64,000 bases of DNA, taken from the NCBI RefSeq assembly GCF_044759095.2, contig NZ_JBIYSM020000006.1, positions 1-64,000 of the forward strand. Direction: 5' to 3'. Made by a program: the position numbers and the translations under genes. The stretch's first letter is position 1. Each line of letters starts with the position of its first letter. This document shows, in pieces, positions 26,206 to 35,131 of the stretch. The notes beneath the pieces are model-generated. The model was not told the origin of the DNA. It saw nothing but the letters and a program-made list of their open reading frames with translations, and did no database searches. This DNA is from JBIYSM02 sp044759095 (GTDB lineage: Bacteria > Bacillota > Bacilli > Brevibacillales > Brevibacillaceae).

Positions 26206-27037
26206 GCAATGGATAGTCCTGAAGCTTTACAAAACGAAACCCTCTTCGTTTCAGTTCAGGTATTGCTTTCTTGACGCCCTCTGCCGTCTCCTTTTTCGGT
26301 TGATTCATGTGCAACAGGACAATCGAACCCGGTTTTGCCGAAAGAAGTGCATTTTTTACCTGTTCACTGGTAAAGGTCGCTCCCGAATCTGGGAGCACGT
26401 TGTAATTGACCACCGTTTCCCCCAAGTCGTTGGCGATTTTTACGGCCACCTCGTCGTAGTATGCGGTTCCGGAGCGAAAAAACCTTGGTTGCCGTCCCGT
26501 GTTCCATTGAATTTTGCGGTGGTTTTTCAGAACTTCGTCAACCGCTTCGCCTGGATTGCGCGTTCCCTGAATTCCCAATGCCTGTTTGCCGTTGACGGAG
26601 AGCGGTTTATGGGAGAATCCGTGGTTCTCAATCTCAAATAAAGGATTGCGGGACAGGGCCATGAAGGTCCAATAGTTGGCATCGATCCAGCGGCTGTTGA
26701 TGAACAGCGTCGCCGGAACGTTTTGCTGACGCAAAAAATGCATCAGTTCCGCATCGTACTGGTCCCCCTTCGGTCCGCCGCAGGCATTCAAGGTTAAGGC
26801 GATCACCTTCTCCTTTGTGGCAAGCCTTCGCTTTACGCCCGGGACGTTTTCGCCCCAAAAGCGGGGAGTGAGACTGCGGTGCCGGTTCAAGATCGACGTT
26901 TTAAGCTGTTGGTCTGGAAGCGAATAGGTGCTTGCAGATGGGCGCTGCAGGATTTGTTGAGGTTGGTTCGCCAAAGGCTGGCATGCGGTTGCAAATACGG
27001 ACAGGCAAGCAGTAAGAACGAGCCAAAATCTTGGCAT
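26201..27037 (-). CDS. Exported NodB-type polysaccharide deacetylase homologue with altered first motif
   Basis: The 278-residue protein has an N-terminal export signal ending FATAC, possibly a weak lipobox with Cys19, and a NodB-like domain. The metal-binding pair is His139 and His143 in NHGFSHKPLS. The first motif reads LTLNACGG (Asn84), where relatives usually have LTFDDG or LTLDACGG with a catalytic Asp. A retained RSG and a late LLHM segment fit the fold. Activity is therefore doubtful. It sits between tlyA and nadK with its own terminator region and the GGGGAGGTG ribosome site, and seems inserted into the ancestral tlyA-nadK order. Confidence 0.78.
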   Translation of the reverse strand: MPRFWLVLTACLSVFATACQPLANQPQQILQRPSASTYSLPDQQLKTSILNRHRSLTPRFWGENVPGVKRRLATKEKVIALTLNACGGPKGDQYDAELMHFLRQQNVPATLFINSRWIDANYWTFMALSRNPLFEIENHGFSHKPLSVNGKQALGIQGTRNPGEAVDEVLKNHRKIQWNTGRQPRFFRSGTAYYDEVAVKIANDLGETVVNYNVLPDSGATFTSEQVKNALLSAKPGSIVLLHMNQPKKETAEGVKKAIPELKRRGFRFVKLQDYPLQ

Positions 27038-27104
27038 GGTTGCACCTCCCCTACCGTTAGATTATCCCTTCTTGCCGCCTTTCTTCCCGAAAAGGTTGGG
27101 AAAC

Positions 27105-27147
27105 AGAAAAAAGTCCCCCGACGGTACCCAAAACCGCCAGGGGACTC
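27105..27147 (-). terminator. Terminator of the dxs-tlyA unit
   Basis: AGTCCCC (27112-27118) pairs with GGGGACT (27140-27146), with further pairing of CGGT/ACCG inside. A T-tract (TTTTTTCTG) follows on the minus strand. Confidence 0.8.
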
Positions 27148-27151
27148 TTAT

Positions 27152-27970
27152 TCAACGCAATTCCTTGTGCGCCGCCCGCACAATCTGCTCTACTTCGGTG
27201 AGCCATGCTTCCGGTTCCAAACCGCCGACTGCAGGAGGCTTTTGCAAATACAGAAGAAACTCGATGTTGCCTTCTCCTCCGGTAATCGGAGAATAGCTGA
27301 CGCCTTTGATCTGAAAGCCCAATTCCCGGGCAAAGCTGCCGATATCACGCAACACGGCTTCGTGGATCTGTGGGTCGCGAACGATGCCGTTTTTCCCCAC
27401 ATTGTCCTTGCCCGCTTCGAATTGCGGCTTGACCAGCGCAAGAACCTCCCCGCCCGGCTTCAAAAAGCAGTACAGAACAGGCAGGATCAGTTTCAGGGAA
27501 ATGAACGACACGTCAATCGAAGCAGCATCAGGCAGCTCGTGGGTAAAGTTGTCCGGGTTCATGTGGCGGAAGTTGGTTCGCTCCATCACCACGACGCGCT
27601 CATCCTGTCTAAGCGACCAGGCGAGCTGCCCGTAGCCCACGTCGATGGCGTACACCAATCTGGCTCCATGCTGCAGGGCGCAATCAGTGAACCCGCCGGT
27701 GGACGCCCCGATGTCCATCATCACTTTTCCCTTCAGGTCAATGCCAAAGGTCCGCAGGGCTTTTTCCAGCTTCAATCCGCCGCGGCTCACGTACGGGTGA
27801 ACTTCACCCTTCACCGTAATGGCGGCGTCTTCCGCCACTTTGGTCCCGGGCTTGTCGCAGCGTTCGTTCCCGACGAGAACCAGCCCAGCCATCACCGCCG
27901 CCTTTGCCTTTTCTCTCGTCTCAAACAGTCCCCGTTCAACCAGCAATACGTCTACGCGTTCTTTTCTCAT
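27152..27970 (-). CDS. tlyA: TlyA-family rRNA 2'-O-methyltransferase
   Basis: The 272-residue protein has an S4 RNA-binding domain (about 3-65) and an FtsJ-like methyltransferase domain with MDIGASTGGFTD for SAM and ALVKPQFEAG. Relatives methylate cytidines in rRNA; older labels call it hemolysin. Its start overlaps the dxs stop by four bases, so the two are coupled. B. subtilis yqxC holds the same place. Confidence 0.9.
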   Translation of the reverse strand: MRKERVDVLLVERGLFETREKAKAAVMAGLVLVGNERCDKPGTKVAEDAAITVKGEVHPYVSRGGLKLEKALRTFGIDLKGKVMMDIGASTGGFTDCALQHGARLVYAIDVGYGQLAWSLRQDERVVVMERTNFRHMNPDNFTHELPDAASIDVSFISLKLILPVLYCFLKPGGEVLALVKPQFEAGKDNVGKNGIVRDPQIHEAVLRDIGSFARELGFQIKGVSYSPITGGEGNIEFLLYLQKPPAVGGLEPEAWLTEVEQIVRAAHKELR

Positions 27971-29853
27971 GCTTCCACGACGCCCTTTGAAACCGGAAGA
28001 AGCGATCGGACGCGCGCGACGATCATTTCAGCCGTGAGTCCCACTTCCTGACGCTGTTCCTTCACGCTGCCGTGCTCGACGAAGTAATCGGGTACGCCAA
28101 TGGTCTGTACGGTTACCTGGTGATAGCCGGCGCGAGCGTAGCACTCCAGTACGGCGCTGCCGAAGCCGCCCATCACCGAGCCTTCCTCTACCGTAATGAT
28201 GTCATAACCCTCCTGGGCCAGACGGAGCAGGAGCTCTTCGTCCAGCGGCTTGCAGAAGCGGGCGTTGACCAGCATCGGGTATATGCCTTCCTGATTGAGT
28301 ATGTCAACGGCCTTCTCTGCGACTTCAAATATATGACCGAACGAAAGGATGGCGACGCGCTTTCCTTCACGGACGATCTCCGCTTTTCCAATCGGCAGCA
28401 CCTGCATGTCCTCATCCATTTTTACCCCGCGGACGTTGAGGCGAGGGTAACGGAACGATATCGGACCATCGTCGTAGGCAATCGCTGTTTTCATCATGTG
28501 CTGAAGTTCATTTTCATCCTTCGGCGCCATGATCACCATGTTGGGGATCGCACGCATAAAGGCAATGTCGTACACCCCTTGGTGGGTCTCCCCGTCGGCT
28601 CCTACCAGCCCGGCGCGGTCCACCGCGAAGATGACGTTGAGCTTCTGCCGCGCCACGTCGTGAATCAGCTGGTCGTAGGCACGCTGCAAAAATGTGGAGT
28701 AGACCGCGAACACCGGTTTGAGGCCCTGTGTCGCAAGCCCGGCTGCAAACGTACAGGCGTGCTGCTCGGCAATCCCGACGTCAAACAGCCGCTCCGGGAA
28801 TTGTTCGCCGAACTTCAACAAACCGGAGCCGGCCGGCATGGCCGGGGTAACAGCCACGATGCGCGAATCTTCCTTGGCGAGCCGTATCATCGTATCGGCA
28901 AAGACCGACGTGTATGTCGGCGCTGATTTGGGAGTATCGCCCGATTCGATCTTGTAGGTTCCCACACCGTGCCATTTTACCGAATCCGCTTCTGCCGGGG
29001 CGTACCCCTTCCCTTTTTTGGTTATGGCGTGGATCAGCACCGGACCTTTGGTCTGCGAGGCCGTTTTTAGCGAATCCAGCAGCAGCTCGAGGTTGTGACC
29101 GTCAATGGGCCCGATGTAGGTAAAACCCAGTTCTTCAAACAGAATACCCGACACCAGCATGTATTTTATGCTGTCCTTAAATCGCTCTGCCAGCTGCGCC
29201 AGCTTGCCGCCCACTGCAGGGATCGACTTCAGCAGATGTTCCAGCTCGTCCTTGGCTCGCTGGTAGTTGTTGGCGGAGCGCAGTTTGCCGAGATAGTTGT
29301 GCAGAGCCCCGACGTTGGGGGCAATCGACATTTCGTTGTCGTTCAACACGACGATCACGTTTTTCCGTTCATGACCGATGTGGTTCAGTGCTTCAAAGGC
29401 CATACCGCCCGTCAAGGCACCGTCCCCGATAATTGCGACAACGTGGTTTTTTTCCTTTTTCAAATCGCGAGCGGTGGCCATTCCCATCGCCGCGGAGAGA
29501 GAGGTGCTGCTGTGCCCTGTCTCCCAAACGTCATGAGGGCTTTCACTCATCTTCGGAAAGCCGCACAATCCTTTGTACTGGCGAAGGGTCGGGAACTGCT
29601 CGCGGCGACCGGTCAGTATTTTATGTACATAGGCCTGGTGCCCGACGTCCCAGATCAGCTTGTCAACCGGACTGTTGAATACGTAGTGAAGAGCCAGGGT
29701 CAACTCCACCACTCCGAGGTTCGGGGCCAGGTGGCCTCCGGTTTTCGCCAGGTTCTCCACCAGGAACTGTCTGATTTCGTTTGCTAATGTATACAGCTGT
29801 GGCAGCGTACATTTTTTCAATTCTTGAGGACTATTGATCTTCGTAAGCAGCAT
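27967..29853 (-). CDS. dxs: 1-deoxy-D-xylulose-5-phosphate synthase
   Basis: Dxs makes DXP from pyruvate and glyceraldehyde 3-phosphate, the first step of the MEP isoprenoid pathway. The 628-residue protein has the thiamine-diphosphate motif GDGALTGG through LNDNEMSI (about 150-185), the DRAG segment of the pyrimidine domain and a C-terminal transketolase domain. A perfect TATAAT on the minus strand (29922-29927) may be its -10 element, though the -35 is poor. The preceding ispA unit ends in a terminator, so dxs-tlyA seems to have its own transcription. Confidence 0.96.
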   Translation of the reverse strand: MLLTKINSPQELKKCTLPQLYTLANEIRQFLVENLAKTGGHLAPNLGVVELTLALHYVFNSPVDKLIWDVGHQAYVHKILTGRREQFPTLRQYKGLCGFPKMSESPHDVWETGHSSTSLSAAMGMATARDLKKEKNHVVAIIGDGALTGGMAFEALNHIGHERKNVIVVLNDNEMSIAPNVGALHNYLGKLRSANNYQRAKDELEHLLKSIPAVGGKLAQLAERFKDSIKYMLVSGILFEELGFTYIGPIDGHNLELLLDSLKTASQTKGPVLIHAITKKGKGYAPAEADSVKWHGVGTYKIESGDTPKSAPTYTSVFADTMIRLAKEDSRIVAVTPAMPAGSGLLKFGEQFPERLFDVGIAEQHACTFAAGLATQGLKPVFAVYSTFLQRAYDQLIHDVARQKLNVIFAVDRAGLVGADGETHQGVYDIAFMRAIPNMVIMAPKDENELQHMMKTAIAYDDGPISFRYPRLNVRGVKMDEDMQVLPIGKAEIVREGKRVAILSFGHIFEVAEKAVDILNQEGIYPMLVNARFCKPLDEELLLRLAQEGYDIITVEEGSVMGGFGSAVLECYARAGYHQVTVQTIGVPDYFVEHGSVKEQRQEVGLTAEMIVARVRSLLPVSKGVVEA

Positions 29854-29984
29854 AGGTATGCCTCACTTTCCACTCATTCTCCTGTGATCGATATGCTGCA
29901 GCGCTTCACTCGGCTTGATTCATTATAACGGTTTCTCTAGCAAAACACCACTTTCTTGTTCAAAACGCGCCATCCTGTCGCAAG

Positions 29985-30021
29985 CAAAAAGCTGGTCTCC
30001 CTTTGCGGAAAACCAGCTTTC
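29985..30021 (-). terminator. Terminator of the ispA unit
   Basis: A perfect 9-bp stem (AAAGCTGGT at 29988-29996 with ACCAGCTTT at 30012-30020) is followed by TTGCTTG on the minus strand, seven bases after the ispA stop. Confidence 0.75.
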
Positions 30022-30027
30022 CTTTCG

Positions 30028-30924
30028 TTATTTGTTCCGCTCCATCACGTAATCGGCGAGCGGTGCCAGGGCCGAGTGGGAAAGACCTGCGTCCGCGATT
30101 GCCCCTTTTGCTTCCGCAACCAGGGCGGCCAGACGCTGCTTGGATGCTTCCAGTCCCAACAGGGAGGGATAGGTGGCTTTTTTGCGATTCGCGTCGCTTC
30201 CAACTGCTTTTCCCAGCAGCATCGCATTCCCCTCTACATTGAGGATGTCGTCCTGAATTTGAAACGCGAGGCCGATGCACAGGCCGTATCGGGTAAGAGC
30301 GTCCATTTGCGATGGAGTAGCTTCGGCCAGATAGCCGCCGCCGCGCAGGGCCGCAATCAGCAGATCGCCGGTTTTATGCAGATGGATGTACTCCAGTTCC
30401 TCAAGCGACAACTGCTTTCCTTCCCCTTCGATATCTGCCATCTGTCCCCCGACCATGCCGGCAGCCCCGGCTCTTCTGCCTAATTCGGCCACCAGCTTGA
30501 CCGTCGTCTCCGCCTTTACTTCGGGGTGAGCGAGATAAGCTTCAGCGATATAGCCAAACGCCCGGGTCAAAAGTGCGTCACCTGCCAAAATCGCCGTCGC
30601 TTCGCCGAATACCTTGTGATTGGTTGGCTTCCCGCGGCGCAGATCATCGTCATCCATCGCCGGGAGATCGTCGTGAATCAAAGAGTAGGTGTGTATCATC
30701 TCCAGTGCGGCTGCATACGGAATGCCACGCTCCAGCGGTTTGCCGAAGGCTTCCAGCACCGCCAGGACGAGCATCGGACGAAGCCGCTTGCCGCCCGCGA
30801 GCAGAGAGTATTTCATCGATTCAAACAGCGTTGCGGGTACGCCTTCCCTCTCCAAACCCGGCAGCAGGTGTTGTTCGATATAAGCGATTTTCTCTTCCAG
30901 ATAGGTTTTCAGAGAGCCGACCAT
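30028..30924 (-). CDS. ispA: Farnesyl diphosphate synthase
   Basis: IspA condenses DMAPP with two IPP units to farnesyl diphosphate, the precursor of undecaprenyl phosphate and quinones. The 298-residue protein has the first Asp-rich motif DDLPAMDDDD (near residue 85), the second motif DDILN, and KTG and GGQ segments. Its ATG shares one base with the xseB stop (TAATG), indicating coupling. Confidence 0.95.
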   Translation of the reverse strand: MVGSLKTYLEEKIAYIEQHLLPGLEREGVPATLFESMKYSLLAGGKRLRPMLVLAVLEAFGKPLERGIPYAAALEMIHTYSLIHDDLPAMDDDDLRRGKPTNHKVFGEATAILAGDALLTRAFGYIAEAYLAHPEVKAETTVKLVAELGRRAGAAGMVGGQMADIEGEGKQLSLEELEYIHLHKTGDLLIAALRGGGYLAEATPSQMDALTRYGLCIGLAFQIQDDILNVEGNAMLLGKAVGSDANRKKATYPSLLGLEASKQRLAALVAEAKGAIADAGLSHSALAPLADYVMERNK

Positions 30925-31178
30925 TACGCCTCTCCTTCCACGCGAAACGGTTTTTGCTTCAGCTGGCCGTCTTCCTCGACCAACTGTGTAATTTTCGCTT
31001 CAATCGCATCCAATTTCTGTCCGCAAATCCGGGAAAGGTTTACCCCTTCCTGATAGAGAACAATTGCCTCCTCCAGAGGAATATCCCCTTCCTCCAGTCG
31101 GCGGACAACCTCCTCCAGCCGCTTCATCGCTTCTTCAAAATGCAGGTCAGTCTCATTTTCTGCTTTCTTGCGAGCCAT
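30924..31178 (-). CDS. xseB: Exodeoxyribonuclease VII small subunit
   Basis: The 84-residue protein has the conserved FEEAMKRLEEVVRRLE and LEEAIVLYQEG helices of XseB. The start at 31178 has GGGAGGAGAAG upstream; it overlaps the end of xseA by 26 bases. It acts with XseA to degrade single-stranded DNA to short oligonucleotides. Confidence 0.93.
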   Translation of the reverse strand: MARKKAENETDLHFEEAMKRLEEVVRRLEEGDIPLEEAIVLYQEGVNLSRICGQKLDAIEAKITQLVEEDGQLKQKPFRVEGEA

Positions 31179-32526
31179 GTTGCTTCTCCTCCCGGGATAT
31201 CTGTTCCACGTTTGCAGCCACGCTGCCATCACTTAATCGTATCACGAGACTGTCCCCTGGAGCAAACTGATTGACCGATTTGACCAACTCTCCGTCCTTG
31301 TACACCAACGAAAAGCCCCGTTGCATCACCTTAAGCGGGCTTAATGCGTCCAGTTGGGCCACCCGTCCCACCCATTCCATTCGCGACTGCTTTAGCCGCT
31401 GGTGGATCAGCTGCTGCAATCGCAGCCGGTTTTTTTCGAGCTGCTCGCGTCGTTTGCCGGTCTGGTCTTTCAGTCGATAGCGCTGTACCTGTTGAGAAAA
31501 GAACTGGAGCCGCTCACGCCGGCGAGACACGAGCTGTTTCATTGCTTGTCCCATCCGCAGCTGCAAAGCGTCCAGCCGCTGCTGCGCCTCCTCGAGCCGG
31601 CGCTGCGGACGACACATGGCGTAGGAATGCTGCAGCCGCTCCAGCCGCTTGCGCTGCTCCGTCAGGCTGCCGTGCAGGGCGCGATGCATACGTGCCTCCA
31701 GCTGATGGAGACGTTCCACCCACTCCAGGTAGTGCGGAACCGCCAGTTCTGCAGCAGCTGTGGGAGTAGCAGCGCGTACGTCAGCGACAAAATCGGCGAT
31801 GGTGACATCTGTCTCATGCCCCACGGCGGAAATGACAGGGATCCGCGACGCAGCGATGGCTCTCGCCACCTGCTCGTCGTTGAACGCCCACAGCTCTTCG
31901 ATGGAGCCTCCGCCGCGGCCGACGATCAACACGTCCACTTCCGGGTGGCGATTGATGATGTGGATGGCGGAGACAATCGAGAAGGGGGCTTCCGCTCCCT
32001 GGACAATGGCGGGCGACAAAATGATTTCCGCCTGCGGATATCGCCGGCGGATGGTTGTGCAAATGTCGCGAATCGCTGCCCCGGTAGGAGAAGTGACTAC
32101 CCCTATTCTTTTCGGAAAGCGCGGCAGCGGACGTTTTCGTTCGGGTGCAAACAGCCCTTCGGCCGACAGCTTTGCCTTCAGCTGCTCGAACGCGAGGTAA
32201 AGCGAACCCAACCCGTCCGGCTGCATTTCCCTCGCGTAGAGCTGATACGCACCGTCCCGCTCATAGGCAGAAATGGAACCACGCACGATCGCCTTGGTTC
32301 CATCTTTGGGGAGAAAACGCAAAAATCGGTTGTGGCTCGCGAACATGACTACTTTCAGACGGGAGTCCCTGTCCTTTAAGGTAAAGTACATATGGCCGCT
32401 GGAGTGGTGGGTGAAATTGGAGATCTCTCCCCTCACCCAGACGTCGCTCAAGCGGTCGTCCTGCTCAAGAACCTGCTTGATACAGCGGTTTAGTTCACTG
32501 ACGGACCAAACCTGATGGGTCGTCAT
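31153..32526 (-). CDS. xseA: Exodeoxyribonuclease VII large subunit
   Basis: The 457-residue protein has an N-terminal OB fold (about 1-100) and a catalytic domain with VVTSPTGAAIRD, VGRGGGSIEELWAFND and SAVGHETD. Coiled-coil arms (about 290-390) bind XseB. The stop of folD lies only four bases before its start. Confidence 0.95.
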   Translation of the reverse strand: MTTHQVWSVSELNRCIKQVLEQDDRLSDVWVRGEISNFTHHSSGHMYFTLKDRDSRLKVVMFASHNRFLRFLPKDGTKAIVRGSISAYERDGAYQLYAREMQPDGLGSLYLAFEQLKAKLSAEGLFAPERKRPLPRFPKRIGVVTSPTGAAIRDICTTIRRRYPQAEIILSPAIVQGAEAPFSIVSAIHIINRHPEVDVLIVGRGGGSIEELWAFNDEQVARAIAASRIPVISAVGHETDVTIADFVADVRAATPTAAAELAVPHYLEWVERLHQLEARMHRALHGSLTEQRKRLERLQHSYAMCRPQRRLEEAQQRLDALQLRMGQAMKQLVSRRRERLQFFSQQVQRYRLKDQTGKRREQLEKNRLRLQQLIHQRLKQSRMEWVGRVAQLDALSPLKVMQRGFSLVYKDGELVKSVNQFAPGDSLVIRLSDGSVAANVEQISREEKQHGSQESRK

Positions 32527-32530
32527 ACCA

Positions 32531-33403
32531 TCATCCCTTTACTCCGTTTGGCAGCAACGCTTGTTTCTTCGCTGCCTCAATCGTGTTTTTCAACAGCATG
32601 GTGATCGTCATCGGACCTACACCGCCCGGTACCGGCGTGATAAAGCCGGCAATTTCCTTCACTTCGTCGAACTTGACGTCGCCGACCAATTTTCCGCTAT
32701 CCATGCGGTTTACGCCTACGTCGATGACGACAGCCCCCGGATTTACGTGCTCTTTACCGATCATGTGCGCTTTGCCTACCGCCACGACGAGGATATCCGC
32801 CTGACGGGTAAGCTGCTCCAGATTTTTCGTGCGGGAGTGGCACATCGTTACAGTCGCATTTTCCTGCTGCAAAAGCAAGGCTACCGGTTTGCCGACAATA
32901 TTGCTGCGCCCGATGACGACCGCGTGTTTTCCGTCGAGCCGTGTACCGGTGCGCTTGATCAGTTCAACGATGCCGTGCGGTGTGCAGGGAAGAAACGCTT
33001 CCTGGCCGATCACCAGGTTCCCCACGTTGATCGGGTGGAACCCGTCCACATCTTTTTCCGGACGAATTGCCTCGATTACAGCGTGTTCAGAGATATGGGA
33101 TGGCAGTGGCAGTTGCACCAGTATGCCATGAACGTTCGGATTTTGGTTCAGCCGTTCGATTGTTTCCAACAGCTCTTTCTGACTGATGGAAGCGTCCATG
33201 CGAATGACCTCGGATTGAATGCCAATCTCCTGGCACGCCTTTTCTTTTGCTTTTACATAGGAGTGAGAGGCAGGGTCTTCTCCTACCAATATCACAGTCA
33301 AACCTGGGGTCAACCCTTGTTTTTTCAAGTTCTCCACTTCGTTCGTCATTTCCGCGCGGATGGACTTCGCTACTTCTTTCCCGTCGAGGATTGTGGCTGC
33401 CAT
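32531..33403 (-). CDS. folD: Bifunctional methylenetetrahydrofolate dehydrogenase/cyclohydrolase
   Basis: FolD interconverts 5,10-methylene- and 10-formyl-tetrahydrofolate, feeding purine and fMet synthesis and balancing the one-carbon units made by the glycine cleavage system encoded at the right end. The 290-residue protein has the YVKAK motif with the catalytic Lys53, LPLP, and the NADP-binding GRSNIVGKP and TPVPGGVGPMT segments. The ribosome site is AAGGAGG. Confidence 0.96.
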   Translation of the reverse strand: MAATILDGKEVAKSIRAEMTNEVENLKKQGLTPGLTVILVGEDPASHSYVKAKEKACQEIGIQSEVIRMDASISQKELLETIERLNQNPNVHGILVQLPLPSHISEHAVIEAIRPEKDVDGFHPINVGNLVIGQEAFLPCTPHGIVELIKRTGTRLDGKHAVVIGRSNIVGKPVALLLQQENATVTMCHSRTKNLEQLTRQADILVVAVGKAHMIGKEHVNPGAVVIDVGVNRMDSGKLVGDVKFDEVKEIAGFITPVPGGVGPMTITMLLKNTIEAAKKQALLPNGVKG

Positions 33404-33480
33404 GAGAAAGAAACCTCCTTCGTTCTGTTGTCTCTAGTGTACTGTTCGAAGGGTTTTGTGTAAAGACGAATCTTTATTCT

Positions 33481-34455
33481 TTATTTAGATTCATTGTTCG
33501 TGTTTTTGTGTTTTGCCCAGCCGAGCATTGCTACTCCGTAGGCGTTGTCGCCGGAGTAAACGGGGTCAGAGAAAAAAAGCTTCGCCCTCACAGCCGGATG
33601 TTCCAGCCGCTTGATCAGACGTTCGCGTATGTACTGATTGGCTGCCACGCCGCCCACAATGAGTATTTCCTTGGACCAGCCGGCTTCCACCGCTGCACGC
33701 AGCGCTTTTTCCAACGTGTTGGCCACACACTGTTCTGTCGCACGGGCAATCTCGGCGGGAGCGACATTTTTTTCTACAGCGCGTAAAAGTGACGCCTCCG
33801 GTCCGGAAAAGCTGAACGAAAGGCCCTCAACGGAAGAAGGTACGCGAAAATCCCCTGCCGCCTGACGCGCCAATTCTTCCAATGCAGGACCGGCCGGGAA
33901 TGGAAGCCCCAAGGCGACGCCGATTCGATCCACCAATTGACCGGCATGCAAATCTGCGGTACCGCCTATCTTTTCAATCTCATAGCCCGCTCTTTGCCTC
34001 CGGCAAACCAGAATCTCGCTCGTTCCCCCTGAAAGATGGACGGCGAGAAAAGTATCGCCAGAAGGACGCTTGTCCGCCGTGTATTCCCCCGCCGCAATGT
34101 GCCCTTCCTGATGGGTCGTCAAATAGCAGGGAATCCGCAAATACGCTGAGAGCGATTTGGCCAACCCTTCCCCAACCTTAAATACCGGCATGTACGACTG
34201 ATCGACGGGGCGCGGTTTTTCACTCACACAGACGGCGACGATTTCATAGTCGATCAGCTTCATCTGCTCACTTAGTTCCGGCAGGTTCATCACATGCTGA
34301 AAGACGGCTTCCGATTGCTGCAGACCGCGTTTTCCTTCCTTAACACGAAGGAGGCGTTTGGCCTCTGCCACAATCTGACCGTCTTCCCTTGCCAGGCAAA
34401 GTGATGTCCGGTAGTTGCTTGTATCAATCCCCAACAATACCTTCGTCATTTGCAC
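33481..34455 (-). CDS. TsaD/Kae1-family paralogue of unknown role
   Basis: The 324-residue protein resembles the tRNA threonylcarbamoyl transferase TsaD: a GIDTSNY start, the metal motif HQEGH, SGGTSE, GGVAAN, and SGDNAYG near the C-terminus. All core ATP- and metal-binding motifs are kept. Its sequence is divergent in the first third, and its place between nusB and folD is not the usual tsaD position, so it is probably a paralogue. The start is GTG 34455 or ATG 34449; the ribosome site is weak for both. It lies 10 bases after nusB in the same run. Confidence 0.75.
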   Translation of the reverse strand: MQMTKVLLGIDTSNYRTSLCLAREDGQIVAEAKRLLRVKEGKRGLQQSEAVFQHVMNLPELSEQMKLIDYEIVAVCVSEKPRPVDQSYMPVFKVGEGLAKSLSAYLRIPCYLTTHQEGHIAAGEYTADKRPSGDTFLAVHLSGGTSEILVCRRQRAGYEIEKIGGTADLHAGQLVDRIGVALGLPFPAGPALEELARQAAGDFRVPSSVEGLSFSFSGPEASLLRAVEKNVAPAEIARATEQCVANTLEKALRAAVEAGWSKEILIVGGVAANQYIRERLIKRLEHPAVRAKLFFSDPVYSGDNAYGVAMLGWAKHKNTNNESK

Positions 34456-34465
34456 TCACACTCGC

Positions 34466-34870
34466 TTACGACTGCGTCGTTTGACGCGTTTGCAAAAAGC
34501 TTGACAACACACCGTTGATATAGCGGTGGGACTGCTCGTCGCTGAACAATTTGGCGATCTCAATCGCTTCGTTCACAACCACCTTGTCCGGAATGCCTTC
34601 TTCGAACATCATTTCGAAGAAAGCCAGACGAAGGATCGCGCGGTCAACATTGGCAATCCGCTCCAATTGCCAGCCGCGCAGGTATTTTTTGATTTCTTCA
34701 TCAATCTGCGGCAGATTCTTCAGCGTTTGCTCTACCAGCCAACGCATGTACTGGGAGTCTTCCTCGCTGTCTTCCATGACAAGCGCGATCGCGTCTTCCA
34801 GTGTCACGTCCGCCATGTCAATTTGAAACAAGCATTGGACTGCTTTTTCTCGTGCTGTTCTGCGTTTCAT
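34466..34870 (-). CDS. nusB: Transcription antitermination factor NusB
   Basis: NusB joins NusE at boxA of rRNA leaders to prevent early termination. The all-helical protein (134 residues) begins MKRRTAREKAVQCLFQID and contains AILRLAFFEM and VVNEAIEIAKLFSDEQSHRY split by short loops. The start at 34870 has AAGGTGAAC upstream; nine extra upstream codons are not conserved. Confidence 0.93.
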   Translation of the reverse strand: MKRRTAREKAVQCLFQIDMADVTLEDAIALVMEDSEEDSQYMRWLVEQTLKNLPQIDEEIKKYLRGWQLERIANVDRAILRLAFFEMMFEEGIPDKVVVNEAIEIAKLFSDEQSHRYINGVLSSFLQTRQTTQS

Positions 34871-34906
34871 ACCGTTCACCTTCTGTGCAAAATGCATGAT
34901 TTTCTG

Positions 34907-35119
34907 TTACCTGAACTTACCTGGAAGAATGCGGTCGAGAATCTCCCGCAAATCTTCCTTTTGATCCAGTTTGCGCCCGATGTAATACCCGGTTCCCGTA
35001 AAAACAACAAACACTAGTGTATCCCAAAACCCGACAAGAAGGTAGATCATGCCGAAAAAAAGTCCGGCTGCAACCCCGATTAGTTTCCCCTTGTGTTCCC
35101 AAAGCAACTCCCATATCAT
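34907..35119 (-). CDS. Small membrane protein, DUF2273
   Basis: The 70-residue protein has two hydrophobic segments (about 13-32 and 34-50) and a charged tail. DUF2273 genes commonly accompany asp23 and amaP, as here, suggesting that it belongs to the Asp23 membrane-anchored complex. ATG 35119 was preferred over a GTG nine bases upstream because GAGG then has proper spacing. Confidence 0.8.
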   Translation of the reverse strand: MIWELLWEHKGKLIGVAAGLFFGMIYLLVGFWDTLVFVVFTGTGYYIGRKLDQKEDLREILDRILPGKFR

Positions 35120-35131
35120 CGCGCTCACCCT

